A stretch of 64,000 nucleotides of DNA from Saccharofermentans sp. (lineage in GTDB: Bacteria; Bacillota; Clostridia; Saccharofermentanales; Saccharofermentanaceae): contig JAILDX010000004.1 of assembly GCA_024688685.1 (NCBI GenBank), forward strand, positions 186,001 through 250,000, in the 5' to 3' direction. Below the pieces are notes generated by a model, which was given only the letters and a program-made list of their open reading frames with translations, ran no database searches and was not told the DNA's origin. Of the stretch, positions 1-9,308 are shown in pieces (within the stretch, counting starts at the first letter, position 1; each line of letters opens with the position of its first letter). A program made the translations under genes and the position numbers.

Positions 1-634
1 GGAAGTATCCGGGAATAGTCTTCCCTCTTGTAAACATATAAAGCGCAAATACAAGGAAGAATACAAATACAGCATCATTAGCGCCCCACAGAGCACTGTT
101 GATCAGCGTAAGCGGATTAAGCAGTATCAGAAGCGACACTGTAAGTGCACCAAATCTCTTTATGTTGTTCTGCTCTCCTGACATCTTGTAACAAAGGAAT
201 GCCATACCGCAGTCAGCAAGTATCGCAGGAAGCTTGATCAGGATAATGTGGACCGATGAGAATTCGGTAATCTTGAATATGTTGATCAACGCACCGGTAA
301 AGAAAAGGATATAAACATATCCCGGCGGACACGACGTATAATCCCCTGACGTATAGAAACCGGTCAGCCCGGTCTCATACGCGGACTTTGCCCAGGCCGA
401 GAAACTGCTAATATCAGAACCGAACCCGTAGAACCCCTTACCGGAATTATACAAAGAAATGATTATCCTCAGAACAAAACCGGCAGCCAACACAATAAGT
501 GCGAATTTCCTGTCTATATTTCTGAGAGTTCTGATATCTTTGTTTATCGGTTTGTCAAAACCCGCAAGGTAGTATCTGTAAATGTAAAATGCAAGGATCA
601 AAAAGAATATGAAAGATCCGACGAAATACTTCAT
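1..634 (-). CDS. Polytopic membrane glycosyltransferase (GT-C/GT39-like), 3'-truncated by window edge
   Basis: An open frame runs from an ATG at 634 to the window edge, giving at least 211 residues without a stop. The start is preceded by GGAGTG. Visible features are an N-terminal membrane segment (about residues 5-20), a second one near 42-60, then a hydrophilic loop containing SDISSFSAW and a PPGYVY motif, followed by several more hydrophobic segments and WGANDAVF. An acidic residue in the first outer loop, a PPGY stretch and a WG(A/Q)xD motif are typical of GT-C fold transferases that use lipid-linked sugars (GT39/PMT-like and related bacterial families). It would act in the cytoplasmic membrane with the acceptor outside. 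The acceptor is unknown. It lies downstream of the adhesin gene on the same strand but beyond a terminator. The subfamily is uncertain because the C-terminal half is missing. Confidence 0.75.
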   Translation of the reverse strand, partial: MKYFVGSFIFFLILAFYIYRYYLAGFDKPINKDIRTLRNIDRKFALIVLAAGFVLRIIISLYNSGKGFYGFGSDISSFSAWAKSAYETGLTGFYTSGDYTSCPPGYVYILFFTGALINIFKITEFSSVHIILIKLPAILADCGMAFLCYKMSGEQNNIKRFGALTVSLLILLNPLTLINSALWGANDAVFVFFLVFALYMFTRGKTIPGYF

Positions 635-663
635 ATCACACCACTCCAAAGTAATCTGTTCTG

Positions 664-669
664 ATTATA
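664..669 (-). promoter_or_regulatory. Candidate -10 element (TATAAT) for the glycosyltransferase gene
   Basis: On the minus strand TATAAT lies 29 bases upstream of the ATG at 634. No convincing -35 hexamer is seen at 16-18 bases. Together with the terminator at 707-741 this suggests the glycosyltransferase is transcribed separately from the adhesin. Confidence 0.4.
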
Positions 670-706
670 CACTAAATAAGAATAAAGGGGTAATTCTGCT
701 CTTTCA

Positions 707-741
707 CATAAAAGAACTGCCCTGATAATAAAGGGCAGTTC
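707..741 (-). terminator. Rho-independent terminator after the adhesin gene
   Basis: A perfect 10-bp inverted repeat (GAACTGCCCT / AGGGCAGTTC, 714-723 and 732-741) has an 8-base loop. On the minus strand it is followed directly by TTTTAT. It lies about 20 bases beyond the adhesin stop codon. Confidence 0.85.
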
Positions 742-763
742 AAAAATTATAAGCTATTTATCG

Positions 764-3700
764 TTACTGCTGATCTTCCTTCTTCTTGTTTGAACGTACA
801 AGATGAATAACGATACCTGCTGAGACTACCATAAATACTGATCCGAGTCCGATATAAAGTGAAGCATTCTCACCTGTTGCCGGAACTGCCTTGCCTGAAG
901 GCTGTGAAGCAGAAGGATCGGCCTTATCAAGCATCAGGACCTCACGATTGAATACTGCCTGAGGTGTACCCTGTACATAAACGCCGCTGACCTCACCATA
1001 AGCATCTACAGTAAACGAGATCTGATCTGCCTTTGCATAACCGTCAGGAACAATGGACTCTGTGATGTAATAATCACCTGCAGGGAGATTATAAACAAAA
1101 GCATCATCCTGGCTGATAGTCGTGAAGGAGACTGTCATCTTATCGTCAGAGAGCTTAAAGTTCTCTGCTGTCTGACCATTCTGAAGTACAACTACACCGG
1201 ACAGATCGATCATATGGTTCTGGGATTCGATCGAAAGGACTGCGTGTACAACTCTCTGGTCATACTGGTCGTGCTTATTAAGCTGCATCTGATAATCAGT
1301 CGGATTTGCTGCTGTCGTAGTTGCAGCCGCTGCAGAGTCAGAAGCCGCTGCTGCTGAATCAGATGCTGCTGCCTCGCTTGAAGCCGCCGCTGCTGATTCG
1401 GAAGCTGCTGCCTCGCTTGAAGCCGCTGCTGCTGATTCGGAAGCTGCTGCCTCACTTGAAGCTGCTGCCGCTGATACGGAAGCTGCTGTTGCAGATTCGG
1501 CTGCTGCAGAAGCAGAGATCGCTGCGGCGGAATCCGATGCTGCCGCCTCACTTGAAGCTGCTGCGGCGGAGTCAGATGCTGCTGCATCGGACTGGGCTGC
1601 TGCGGAATCAGAAGCTGCTGCTGCAGAGTCAGAAGCCGCTGTTGCGGAATCAGAAGCTGCTGCCGCAGAGTCAGAAGCCGCTGCCGCGGAATCGGATGCT
1701 GCTGTTGCAGAGTCAGAAGCCGCTGTCGCGGAATTAGAAGCTGCTGCCGCTGAATTCGAAGCTGCCGCCGCAGAGTTAGATGCTACAACCGCAGAGTTAG
1801 ATGCTGCTGCTGCGGAATTAGAAGCTGCAGCGTCAGACTGTGCTGCCGCTGATTCGGAAGCTGCTGCCTCACTTGAAGCTGCTGCCGCTGATACAGAAGC
1901 TGCTGTTGCAGATTCAGCTGCTGCGGAAGCCGAGATCGCTGCCGCCGAATCGGAAGCTGCCGCCTCGGCAGAATCAGAGGCTGCTGAAGCTGAGTTAGAT
2001 GCTGCTGCCTCACTTGAAGCTGCTGCAGACTGAGATGCTGCTGCAGACTGAGATGCTGCTGCCTCACTTGAAGCTGCTGCTGCGGAATTTGATGCTGCTG
2101 ATGCTGAATTTGATGCTGCTGCCGCTGAATTCGAAGCTGCTGCTGACTGTGAAGCCGCCGCAGCACTGGAAGCAGCAGCTGCAGATACAGACGCTGCCGT
2201 TGCAGACTCGGCTGCCGCAGAGGCAGATGCCGCTGCATCAGACTGTGCTGCCGCGGAATTGGAAGCCGCTGCCGCACTGGAAGCAGCCGCTGCAGATACA
2301 GATGCTGCTGCATCAGATTGTGCTGCCGCAGAATTGGAAGCCGCTGCCGCACTGGAAGCAGCCGCTGCAGATGCAGACGCTGCTGTTGCAGACTCGGCTG
2401 CCGCGGAGGCAGATGCTGCTGCATCAGACTGTGCTGTTGCAGAATTGGAAGCCGCTGCCGCACTGGAAGCAGCCGCTGCAGAGTTAGAAGCAGCTGCCTT
2501 TGACTCAGCCGCTGCTGATGCGGAAGCCGCTGCGTCAGACTGTGCTGCTGCAGAATCGGAAGCCGCTGCTGCCGCTGAATCAGATGCTGCTGCGTCGGAC
2601 TCGGCTGCTGCGGAATCAGAAGCCGCTGCTGCGTCGGACTCTGCCGCTGCGGAATCAGAAGCCGCTGCTGCCGCTGAATCAGATGCCGCTGCTGCTGAAT
2701 CAGAAGCTGCACTCTCATCTATCTGATATACATTAGTAACAGTAGCCGTCTTCACAACATCACCCGGCTGGTTATTGAACGTAACTGTCTGTCCATTTCC
2801 ATCGACCTGAACAAGATTGTAATCAACTCTCGCAACTGTTACGGTCGATCCAATAACAGGGTTAACCTCAGTTACCATAAACTCAGGAGCGCTCGTTCCA
2901 CTAAAGGTATTGGTATCAAGAACAATAGTCAGCGGTTCACCTGCTGTTACCTTGATCTTATACTCACTGCCATACTGAACAGTTCCGTCTTCCTTCAAAT
3001 ATACTTTCGAACCGTAAATTGTTGTGGATACAACAAATTCAAATTGTTTGCCATTCAATTCAGGCAAGTTTACCTGCTTATCCAATACCAATGAGTATTT
3101 CTGATAAGTATTAGTTGCTGTTACTCTTCCCTGCTGGTTACGTGATGTCAGTGTAACCTGATTTGAAGGAGAATAAGTAACTCCGGATAAATGGTAACCC
3201 GGGTTGCCAGGAAGGTCTCCCTCAAGCCTTACTTCTTCAACAGTATATGTCGTTCCAGCTGTATTGTACTTGTCTCCCCATATACCGTTTACATTCTCAT
3301 CTGCAACAGATCTTATCTCAACAGGAACCCCTGCTGTAACTTCAATTGCATGCCTAATCGCATAATCCCTGTCGGCAAGTCTGAATCCATCTCTCAGCTT
3401 TTTGCCGTCAGCACCAACGTAAACAGTAGAATTATTATTCTCATCAAAATAAGACAGAATGAAATAGAACTTTTTATCGCTTGAAGAAACACCTTCGAGT
3501 TCCTTCTCGATGATTATCGACAGATAGTCGGATCTCTTAAAAGTATTAGTTACTGTTGTGCTCTGATCCAGATTATTCTCATTGATCTCAAAACTCTGTC
3601 CAACGTACTTGGTAGTCATGGAATAATTCGTATAAGAAGTCACGTCATCCTCAGTAACTGTGTACTTACCGCCAACAAGAGGAACGATATCGAGCGTCTG

Positions 3701-5872
3701 TCCGCCTGCAACATCAATTCGAGCTTCATCATAATCATTTGTCAGAGTACCGTCAGCCTTAAGATAGTATCCCGGAACACTGTCAGAAGCGACATGGAAA
3801 CTGTATGTAGCAGTCTTTGCACCATCCGGAATAAGATTATCGTCGTTATTGAAACCAGCTACTACCTTACCAAGAGACAAGTGGGATTCTGAAATATACT
3901 TGTTAACAAACTTGACTACAGGAGTAGCCTTTGCTGAAACATCAGCACTCTTTGTCACAGGCATTACTAATGTATATCCCGGACGGACGGCTGTATCAGG
4001 ATCCTCGTAAATAATAAACTTATCTGCAGGAAGGTTTTTGATCTTAACAATCTCATCGGGGATCAACTCGATCTTGTAAGGATTAGATCCCTTATTATTA
4101 CCATTCTCATCATAATAGCTTCCGTCAGAACCCTGAATATAAGCATAGAAAGGATCTGTTGTCGTATATCCTTCAACAGTCTTCTTAATCTCCAGAGATG
4201 TCTCAACCCTGTTGAAGAACGCACCAAGTGAGAACTCAACACCGGACATTCTCATTCCACTGGGATTAGCACTGTCATCATTAACCTTATAGATATCCCC
4301 ATTACCAAGATATGTTGTCGTCTTAACAAAATACTGGAGTTTATTGTTAACGTTCTTAACGGTAAGTGTAATATTGATCTTACCTGCTGAACGCTCAACA
4401 CCATCAACAATAGAACCTCCACCTTCTTCGACTATCGTATAGTAGAATGTCTCCTCATCAGCAATATAATGATCATGAAGACCTGCATCATCCGCCTCCT
4501 GCTGATCTGTAAAGAACTTTAAAACAGGGAACTGAAGTTTATTTGTTGCTGTATTCAATACAGGATTATCAGTAGAAACATCCTTGTTGAAGCTTGAATT
4601 ATCTTCATACCAGTAGAATTTGTAGTCACCGGCAGCTGCAAAAACAGTCTCATCCTCTATCGTATTCTCTCCATTCCACGCATGTGTAAATGCTTTACGT
4701 GCAGCAAAATGAATCTCCCCCACGCGATCAGATAAAACATTCTGGTTACCACCGTGATAAATGTAATGCCACTCACCACCTGAATTAGCAAAGTTCTTTG
4801 CAACCAGCCATCCGGCGCAGGTTCCGAGAGTTTCAGCCAGAACACTGTTCGGAATTATGAACAATCCGGATGTATTATCCAATCCGACCGGCTTGTCAGT
4901 AGTGATATTCCAAATAATCTTCTGACAGATGTTCCTGTCGTTCATTCTGCAGGAATCTGTCGGTTCATCACTGTTACCGGAATAGGCATCCGTATTAGCC
5001 CATGAACTTCCACCATCAACTGAAACCTTATATTTATTGATCCTGACACCTTCAACTACAGGGCCATCTCCATCCTGCTTACCTGTCTTCCATGATGAAT
5101 TGGTACCGGCATTTTTACTAACATTAAAAACAACAACTGTAGATTCATCTTTTATAATCGGACAACCGTCACTTTGAGCAAACTTTGCAAGGAGATTACT
5201 GTCAACATCGATATAAACAACTTTATTCTTGAAATCACCTTTTGTCAGATCAAGCATGCCATTCGACATATACTCTGTGTAATCAATCGCATACCCAGCG
5301 TCTATCTTATCCTGAATGGTCTGAGATGTCTCAAACACGTTATTAAGCATTCTTTCAATATTTTTGCCTGTATCTGTATTCTCGGTAACAAGAACATCAG
5401 CATCTGACTGGAAAATAAACCAGTCATCCAGATGAGAATAAAGATCGGGTGAAATCTCAACATTAATGGTAGCGGGATTATTACCATCTATCTTGAACAC
5501 AGGAATACTCGTGTTTGTGGGATCAACTTTATCAACCATAAACTGAGCAGTTGAATCATTAGGAACCAGGTCGATTGTCGAGAAATCTGCACAATCTCTT
5601 CTATATGTTCCTATTGCATATGTAGTCTCCATATGCATTCTCTGTTCAAACCAATCAACAAGAAGACCATAGTCAACAGCACGCCCCAATATCGTTGAGT
5701 AATTGACTGCACTTGAAGAATCCATGATCAGATCACTGTCATAAGAATCTGCGTTAACTACATTCCTTCCGAGGCCATCGTCCCCAAGCAAGTTCACATT
5801 GAGAACAAAAGTTCCGCACATCAGTGCGCCTGCCGTAATGACCGCCGTCACCTTTTTGAGTTTATTAAACAT
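764..5872 (-). CDS. Sortase-anchored multidomain surface adhesin with Ala/Ser-rich stalk
   Basis: A 1702-residue secreted wall protein. Residues 1 to about 42 form a signal peptide (KLKK, hydrophobic core, cleavage near VNA-DS). Residues 50-380 resemble the choice-of-anchor A adhesin fold, ending in the typical GTCAGWLVA stretch. Residues 430-560 look like a pilin isopeptide-linkage (FctA/Spy0128) domain. Four related Ig-like modules follow (about 557-660, 664-780, 784-925, 927-1050), each opening with a K-rich strand and ending in a VTNxY/FxNKY-type strand, as in DUF7601/DUF5979 pilus-like modules. Residues 1052-1515 are almost only Ala, Ser, Asp, Asn, Glu and Gln. Residues 1525-1640 form a SpaA/Cna-B-like domain with a YITE motif. 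The C-terminus is VPATGE (from 1663), a hydrophobic segment and KKK: a sorting signal with V in place of L in LPXTG. The ATG has GGGGG upstream. It is probably a host- or plant-fibre-binding adhesin or pilus tip. The ligand is not inferable. Confidence 0.88.
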   Translation of the reverse strand: MFNKLKKVTAVITAGALMCGTFVLNVNLLGDDGLGRNVVNADSYDSDLIMDSSSAVNYSTILGRAVDYGLLVDWFEQRMHMETTYAIGTYRRDCADFSTIDLVPNDSTAQFMVDKVDPTNTSIPVFKIDGNNPATINVEISPDLYSHLDDWFIFQSDADVLVTENTDTGKNIERMLNNVFETSQTIQDKIDAGYAIDYTEYMSNGMLDLTKGDFKNKVVYIDVDSNLLAKFAQSDGCPIIKDESTVVVFNVSKNAGTNSSWKTGKQDGDGPVVEGVRINKYKVSVDGGSSWANTDAYSGNSDEPTDSCRMNDRNICQKIIWNITTDKPVGLDNTSGLFIIPNSVLAETLGTCAGWLVAKNFANSGGEWHYIYHGGNQNVLSDRVGEIHFAARKAFTHAWNGENTIEDETVFAAAGDYKFYWYEDNSSFNKDVSTDNPVLNTATNKLQFPVLKFFTDQQEADDAGLHDHYIADEETFYYTIVEEGGGSIVDGVERSAGKINITLTVKNVNNKLQYFVKTTTYLGNGDIYKVNDDSANPSGMRMSGVEFSLGAFFNRVETSLEIKKTVEGYTTTDPFYAYIQGSDGSYYDENGNNKGSNPYKIELIPDEIVKIKNLPADKFIIYEDPDTAVRPGYTLVMPVTKSADVSAKATPVVKFVNKYISESHLSLGKVVAGFNNDDNLIPDGAKTATYSFHVASDSVPGYYLKADGTLTNDYDEARIDVAGGQTLDIVPLVGGKYTVTEDDVTSYTNYSMTTKYVGQSFEINENNLDQSTTVTNTFKRSDYLSIIIEKELEGVSSSDKKFYFILSYFDENNNSTVYVGADGKKLRDGFRLADRDYAIRHAIEVTAGVPVEIRSVADENVNGIWGDKYNTAGTTYTVEEVRLEGDLPGNPGYHLSGVTYSPSNQVTLTSRNQQGRVTATNTYQKYSLVLDKQVNLPELNGKQFEFVVSTTIYGSKVYLKEDGTVQYGSEYKIKVTAGEPLTIVLDTNTFSGTSAPEFMVTEVNPVIGSTVTVARVDYNLVQVDGNGQTVTFNNQPGDVVKTATVTNVYQIDESAASDSAAAASDSAAAAASDSAAAESDAAAASDSAAAESDAAASDSAAAAASDSAAAQSDAAASASAAAESKAAASNSAAAASSAAAASNSATAQSDAAASASAAAESATAASASAAAASSAAAASNSAAAQSDAAASVSAAAASSAAAASNSAAAQSDAAASASAAAESATAASVSAAAASSAAAASQSAAASNSAAAASNSASAASNSAAAASSEAAASQSAAASQSAAASSEAAASNSASAASDSAEAAASDSAAAISASAAAESATAASVSAAAASSEAAASESAAAQSDAAASNSAAAASNSAVVASNSAAAASNSAAAASNSATAASDSATAASDSAAAASDSAAAASDSATAASDSAAAASDSAAAQSDAAASDSAAAASSEAAASDSAAAISASAAAESATAASVSAAAASSEAAASESAAAASSEAAASESAAAASSEAAASDSAAAASDSAAAATTTAANPTDYQMQLNKHDQYDQRVVHAVLSIESQNHMIDLSGVVVLQNGQTAENFKLSDDKMTVSFTTISQDDAFVYNLPAGDYYITESIVPDGYAKADQISFTVDAYGEVSGVYVQGTPQAVFNREVLMLDKADPSASQPSGKAVPATGENASLYIGLGSVFMVVSAGIVIHLVRSNKKKEDQQ
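1321..2720 (-). repeat. Ala/Ser-rich coding repeat region (adhesin stalk)
   Basis: About 1.4 kb of imperfect GCT/GCC/GCA-rich tandem codon repeats encode variations on A-A-A-S-(D/N/E/S/Q)-S-A-A. Longer near-identical blocks recur, for example the blocks around 2255-2300 and 2335-2380, and those near 1450-1510 and 1860-1930. The skewed composition opens long reading frames in several other frames, including a 311-codon minus-strand frame and plus-strand frames. None has a plausible ribosome site or a protein-like composition. The array probably varies in length between strains by recombination. Confidence 0.9.
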
Positions 5873-5909
5873 AATAATCCCCCATTTTTTTATGTTTATA
5901 CTTCCTTAC

Positions 5910-5938
5910 ATTGTAAAGGGTATTCGGTCAATAAGCAA
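5910..5938 (-). promoter_or_regulatory. Sigma-A-type promoter of the adhesin gene
   Basis: Minus strand TTGCTT, 17-base spacer, TACAAT. The -10 lies about 38 bases upstream of the adhesin ATG, leaving a short AT-rich leader that carries the GGGGG ribosome site. Confidence 0.65.
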
Positions 5939-5991
5939 CACATTTAAGTGACTTTTTGTCACATTTTTGCGTATTTTATTTACAAATTATT

Positions 5992-6017
5992 AAAAAACTC
6001 CGCCGAAGCGGAGTTTT
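5992..6017 (-). terminator. Rho-independent terminator after the zinc-ribbon gene
   Basis: A 10-bp stem AAAACTCCGC / GCGGAGTTTT (5994-6003, 6008-6017) is closed by a tetraloop (TTCG on the minus strand). On the minus strand a run of six T follows. It separates the zinc-ribbon gene from the adhesin promoter. Confidence 0.85.
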
Positions 6018-6043
6018 CTTTGCTTTACTCACTATAATAATTA

Positions 6044-7156
6044 TCAGTTATTGCCAAACAGGAAGTACAGGATAACAATTATTGCAATAGCGGCAAGGAT
6101 CGTAAGGAATACCTTGAGTGCAGATACAGGTGAGCTTCCGGATACCTTACCTGTCTGTCCGTTAACTGCGAAGGAGTACTCTTTGTCATTATACTTGAAG
6201 TTCGCTATCCAGATAGGTGCGAGGATATACTTAAATGTAACGTCATCAAAGCTGGTAGACATCTTCAGTTCTCCAACGTGATCCGCGTGATGCTGCTTTC
6301 TGAGCTTTGAGGAGAGATTTGACCTAAGCTTGTCCTTGATAGTCTTCTTTGCAACTTCCCAGCCGTCATCAAGACCTAAAGTATATCTCTCAGCTACGAA
6401 ACCTGAGATGAACTGAGGATCATAAGGCTTGAGCTTTGTAAAATCAAATACAGATACGTTATTGATGTACTGGTTCTTCGTCTTGCGGCTCGCATATACG
6501 ATCTCATCATCGATAAACTCCTGATAGATACCGCGGTAGTGACGCCATGTGGTAACAGTCTTGTCTCCTTCCCTCTTATCAAAGCCGAGCTTTGCATCAT
6601 AAGATGAAGTCGTGTTCGTATCATATGTCCAGTAAGGAAGATAGAGTCCCTGGAAATTCTCGGGCTTACATATCTCTTTAGCCTGCTTGGGAGCGAAGAA
6701 CTTGTTCTTGAGCCACATCTTGAACATGAATCCAGCCTTCTCATTGGAGATCTCGAAAGGAACAACACCCTGGGGAGCCATAACATTCTCATCATTGTCA
6801 ACAGGCATAACCTGTGTAGATCCGCAGAAAGGACAGCATCCTGCAGTCTCTGCTTCATCGTACATAGCCTCAGCAGCACAGTTCTTACAGATGAGCTGCT
6901 TTGTGGATGTACCCCAGTCAAGGCTCTTCCTGAGCTTAGCTGACTCAAAATCGAGTTCTTCAATATCCTTGGAAGACTCAGGCGTAGGGATCTCTCTTGA
7001 ATAACCGCAGTAAGGGCATGTCATCTTAAGAGTATCAGGATCATATTCGATCGTAGCAGCGCAGTTAGGACACTTCTTGTCCGTAACGTCCATTGTCGTC
7101 TCACGCTTGATGTTCTCTTCCCCTGTGTTTACCTGAATATCCTTGAATTCTGACAT
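6044..7156 (-). CDS. Double zinc-ribbon protein with C-terminal membrane anchor
   Basis: A 370-residue protein that begins with two TFIIB/rubredoxin-like zinc ribbons: Cys29/32 with 47/50, and Cys90/93 with 107 or 108/111. A conserved cytoplasmic core follows (about 125-340), with WLKNKFFAP, LYLPYWTYD and APIWIANF stretches. A single hydrophobic segment sits at the very C-terminus (about 348-367), so it is probably tail-anchored facing the cytoplasm. Such proteins are annotated in Clostridia as TFIIB-type zinc ribbon proteins of unknown function. The ATG has AGGAG nine bases upstream. It is transcribed alone from a promoter overlapping the end of the amylase gene. Zinc binding is inferred from the cysteine pattern; the cellular role is unknown. 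Confidence 0.85.
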   Translation of the reverse strand: MSEFKDIQVNTGEENIKRETTMDVTDKKCPNCAATIEYDPDTLKMTCPYCGYSREIPTPESSKDIEELDFESAKLRKSLDWGTSTKQLICKNCAAEAMYDEAETAGCCPFCGSTQVMPVDNDENVMAPQGVVPFEISNEKAGFMFKMWLKNKFFAPKQAKEICKPENFQGLYLPYWTYDTNTTSSYDAKLGFDKREGDKTVTTWRHYRGIYQEFIDDEIVYASRKTKNQYINNVSVFDFTKLKPYDPQFISGFVAERYTLGLDDGWEVAKKTIKDKLRSNLSSKLRKQHHADHVGELKMSTSFDDVTFKYILAPIWIANFKYNDKEYSFAVNGQTGKVSGSSPVSALKVFLTILAAIAIIVILYFLFGNN

Positions 7157-7228
7157 TTTTCTAAACTCCTGTTCTTAAGCTCTTTTTCCACTCTTCTGAT
7201 TTTACAATAATGACCATATAAAATAAAG

Positions 7229-7256
7229 ATTATATAGACGCCCCTCAGAATATCAA
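7229..7256 (-). promoter_or_regulatory. Promoter of the zinc-ribbon gene
   Basis: Minus strand TTGATA, 16-base spacer, TATAAT. The -35 hexamer lies inside the last codons of the GH13 gene. The start codon is about 73 bases beyond the -10. Confidence 0.6.
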
Positions 7257-9308
7257 AAACATAAATGATCTTGGAGGGAGTCCATATGTCATTCTCGCCC
7301 CTTTGACAGCCCCCATAACGAAGCTGTCATTGAGAGAAACAAATGCGCTCTTCAGCCTTCTGACCGTTGTCTCATTTCCTGAGTCATCAACCATGACATA
7401 TGCGGGATCATCTCCCCTGTTTATGAGCAGTATGATCCTCGGGCTTCCGTATGCCTCCTTGCCGAAGAAATCACGTCCATCAACGAGATAACGCATAAAG
7501 CAGAACACATCACCTTCGGTAAACAGAGTCTTGTAATAACCGGTCTTCAGGCATGCATTGTCATTACGGATGCGTGAAAGCCTGCGGATATAAGACAGAT
7601 TCTCCTCCTGCCTTCCGGTAAGTCTTCCCCACGGGTATGTCCTCCTGTTGAAAGGATCCTTATAACCTTCCATAAGGATCTCGTCACCGTAATACAGACA
7701 GCATGCACCGATATAGCCGATCTGAAGAGCATAAGCTATGCGTGACATTCTTGAACAGTCGCTGTACTGCGCAGCAGATACTGCCATATCCTTCTGGATC
7801 TCACGGTCGTCAGAATCAGAAGGCTTGGATAGCATTGTCATGATCCTTGGAACATCATGCGACGAAACAAGGTTCATTATCGAATAATACGCCTCAGCCG
7901 GATACCTCTCACGGAACCCCTCGAGCCTTGCCTCCATTACCTCCGCACTTATATAACCGCAGAGAAAATCAAGAACGATGTGGCGGAATGTATAACCCAT
8001 GACCGAATCGTGGGTGTTTCCGAACATAAAGTCGCGGTACGATCCGTAAGAACACTTGCACGAAGCATCCTCCCAGACTTCACCTATCAGTATTCCCTCT
8101 CCGTTCGAATTACGCTTTATCGTCTTGCGCATCTGCCTTATAAAGCTGTCAGGAAGCTCGTCCGAAACATCAAGACGGAAACCGCCCGCTCCTCTTCCAA
8201 GCCATGTCTTCACAACTCCGCCGTCCCCGAAAATGAACTTGCGGTAAGACAGGTCATCCTCATTGACATTGGGGAGATCCGGGAATCCCCACCATGAATC
8301 ATAGACAGGGTTGCCGTCCTCATCGCGCCAGAAATTATACCAGGACCTGTAAGGGCTCTCATCCCCGTTCTCGAAAGACTTAAACGCGCCGATGCCGTCA
8401 TATCTGTCAAACTTGTTGAAATACCTGCTGTCAGCTCCGGTATGGCTGAAAACTCCGTCAAGGATAATCTTGATACCATGTTCATCGCAAACTCTGACGA
8501 GTTCTGCAAAAGCAGGATTTCCGCCGAGAACAGGATCGACCTGCATATAATCAGCCGTATCATATCTGTGGCTCGATCTTGCCTCAAATATCGGATTGAG
8601 ATAGAGGATATTGATGCCCAGTGACTTTATGTAATCGATTTTCTGAGCAATACCCTTAAGCGTTCCGCCAAAGAAATCACAGGCAAGATATCCTGTCTCA
8701 GGCTTTCCGTAAATATCAACGTCTTCATACCAGTCTCTGTGGTAAACACGTTCTGTCCTGTCAGATGCATTGACCATTCTATCGAAAGAATAATCGTCTC
8801 CCCTTGCAAACCTGTCAGGGAAGATCTGATAGATCATTGCACCCTTGATCCTGTCAGGAGTCTTAAAACTCTTATCGTAAACAGTTATCTGGAATGCATA
8901 GGGATACTTGTCTTCATCAGCTCCGACTCTGGGAGGTTCGTGATAGATCTCCCCTTCACCGTTCTGTTTGTCACCTGATGCGACATAGTATTTGACAGTA
9001 TCCTCATCATCGACGAACCTGAACCAGTAGAAAAGCAGACATGACTCATCGGGAAGCATGAGTTCAGCCTTGTAGCCGCCATCGCATCTTGCCATCGGCT
9101 CTTCATGATAGGAAAAACTATAAAGTCCGTATGTATAGCAGAGTGTGACATCATGATATGCGGACGGACACTCAAGAAACAGACGGACAACACTCCCCTC
9201 CGGCTGAGCACCGAAAGGCTTTCTGTACATATCAAGGCGCGAGGCGTGATATACACGCTCCCGCGCCTTGTTGTTATTCAGTTCAGTACTGCTTGAGGAC
9301 AAGTCCAT
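7245..9308 (-). CDS. GH13 alpha-amylase/pullulanase-type glycoside hydrolase
   Basis: A 687-residue cytoplasmic enzyme (no signal peptide) that hydrolyses alpha-glucosidic bonds in glycogen or maltodextrins. The N-terminal ~130 residues form a beta-sandwich like those of neopullulanases. The catalytic barrel carries all four GH13 regions: DGVFSHTG (about 286), FRLDVSDE with the nucleophile Asp (about 380), GEVWED with the acid/base Glu (about 409) and SSHD (about 483). The start codon overlaps the glgA stop as TAATG, so it is probably translationally coupled and is the last gene of the glgB-C-D-A unit. Its position suggests debranching or trimming of stored glycogen. The subfamily (GH13_39/GH13_20-like) is a guess, and the exact linkage preference cannot be read from the sequence. 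Confidence 0.9.
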   Translation of the reverse strand: MDLSSSSTELNNNKARERVYHASRLDMYRKPFGAQPEGSVVRLFLECPSAYHDVTLCYTYGLYSFSYHEEPMARCDGGYKAELMLPDESCLLFYWFRFVDDEDTVKYYVASGDKQNGEGEIYHEPPRVGADEDKYPYAFQITVYDKSFKTPDRIKGAMIYQIFPDRFARGDDYSFDRMVNASDRTERVYHRDWYEDVDIYGKPETGYLACDFFGGTLKGIAQKIDYIKSLGINILYLNPIFEARSSHRYDTADYMQVDPVLGGNPAFAELVRVCDEHGIKIILDGVFSHTGADSRYFNKFDRYDGIGAFKSFENGDESPYRSWYNFWRDEDGNPVYDSWWGFPDLPNVNEDDLSYRKFIFGDGGVVKTWLGRGAGGFRLDVSDELPDSFIRQMRKTIKRNSNGEGILIGEVWEDASCKCSYGSYRDFMFGNTHDSVMGYTFRHIVLDFLCGYISAEVMEARLEGFRERYPAEAYYSIMNLVSSHDVPRIMTMLSKPSDSDDREIQKDMAVSAAQYSDCSRMSRIAYALQIGYIGACCLYYGDEILMEGYKDPFNRRTYPWGRLTGRQEENLSYIRRLSRIRNDNACLKTGYYKTLFTEGDVFCFMRYLVDGRDFFGKEAYGSPRIILLINRGDDPAYVMVDDSGNETTVRRLKSAFVSLNDSFVMGAVKGARMTYGLPPRSFMFLIF

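Noticed and set aside
1210..2736. Long overlapping frames in several frames across the adhesin stalk
   Set aside because: They arise from the GC-skewed Ala/Ser codon repeats. Their products are Leu/Gln/Arg low-complexity and they lack ribosome sites.
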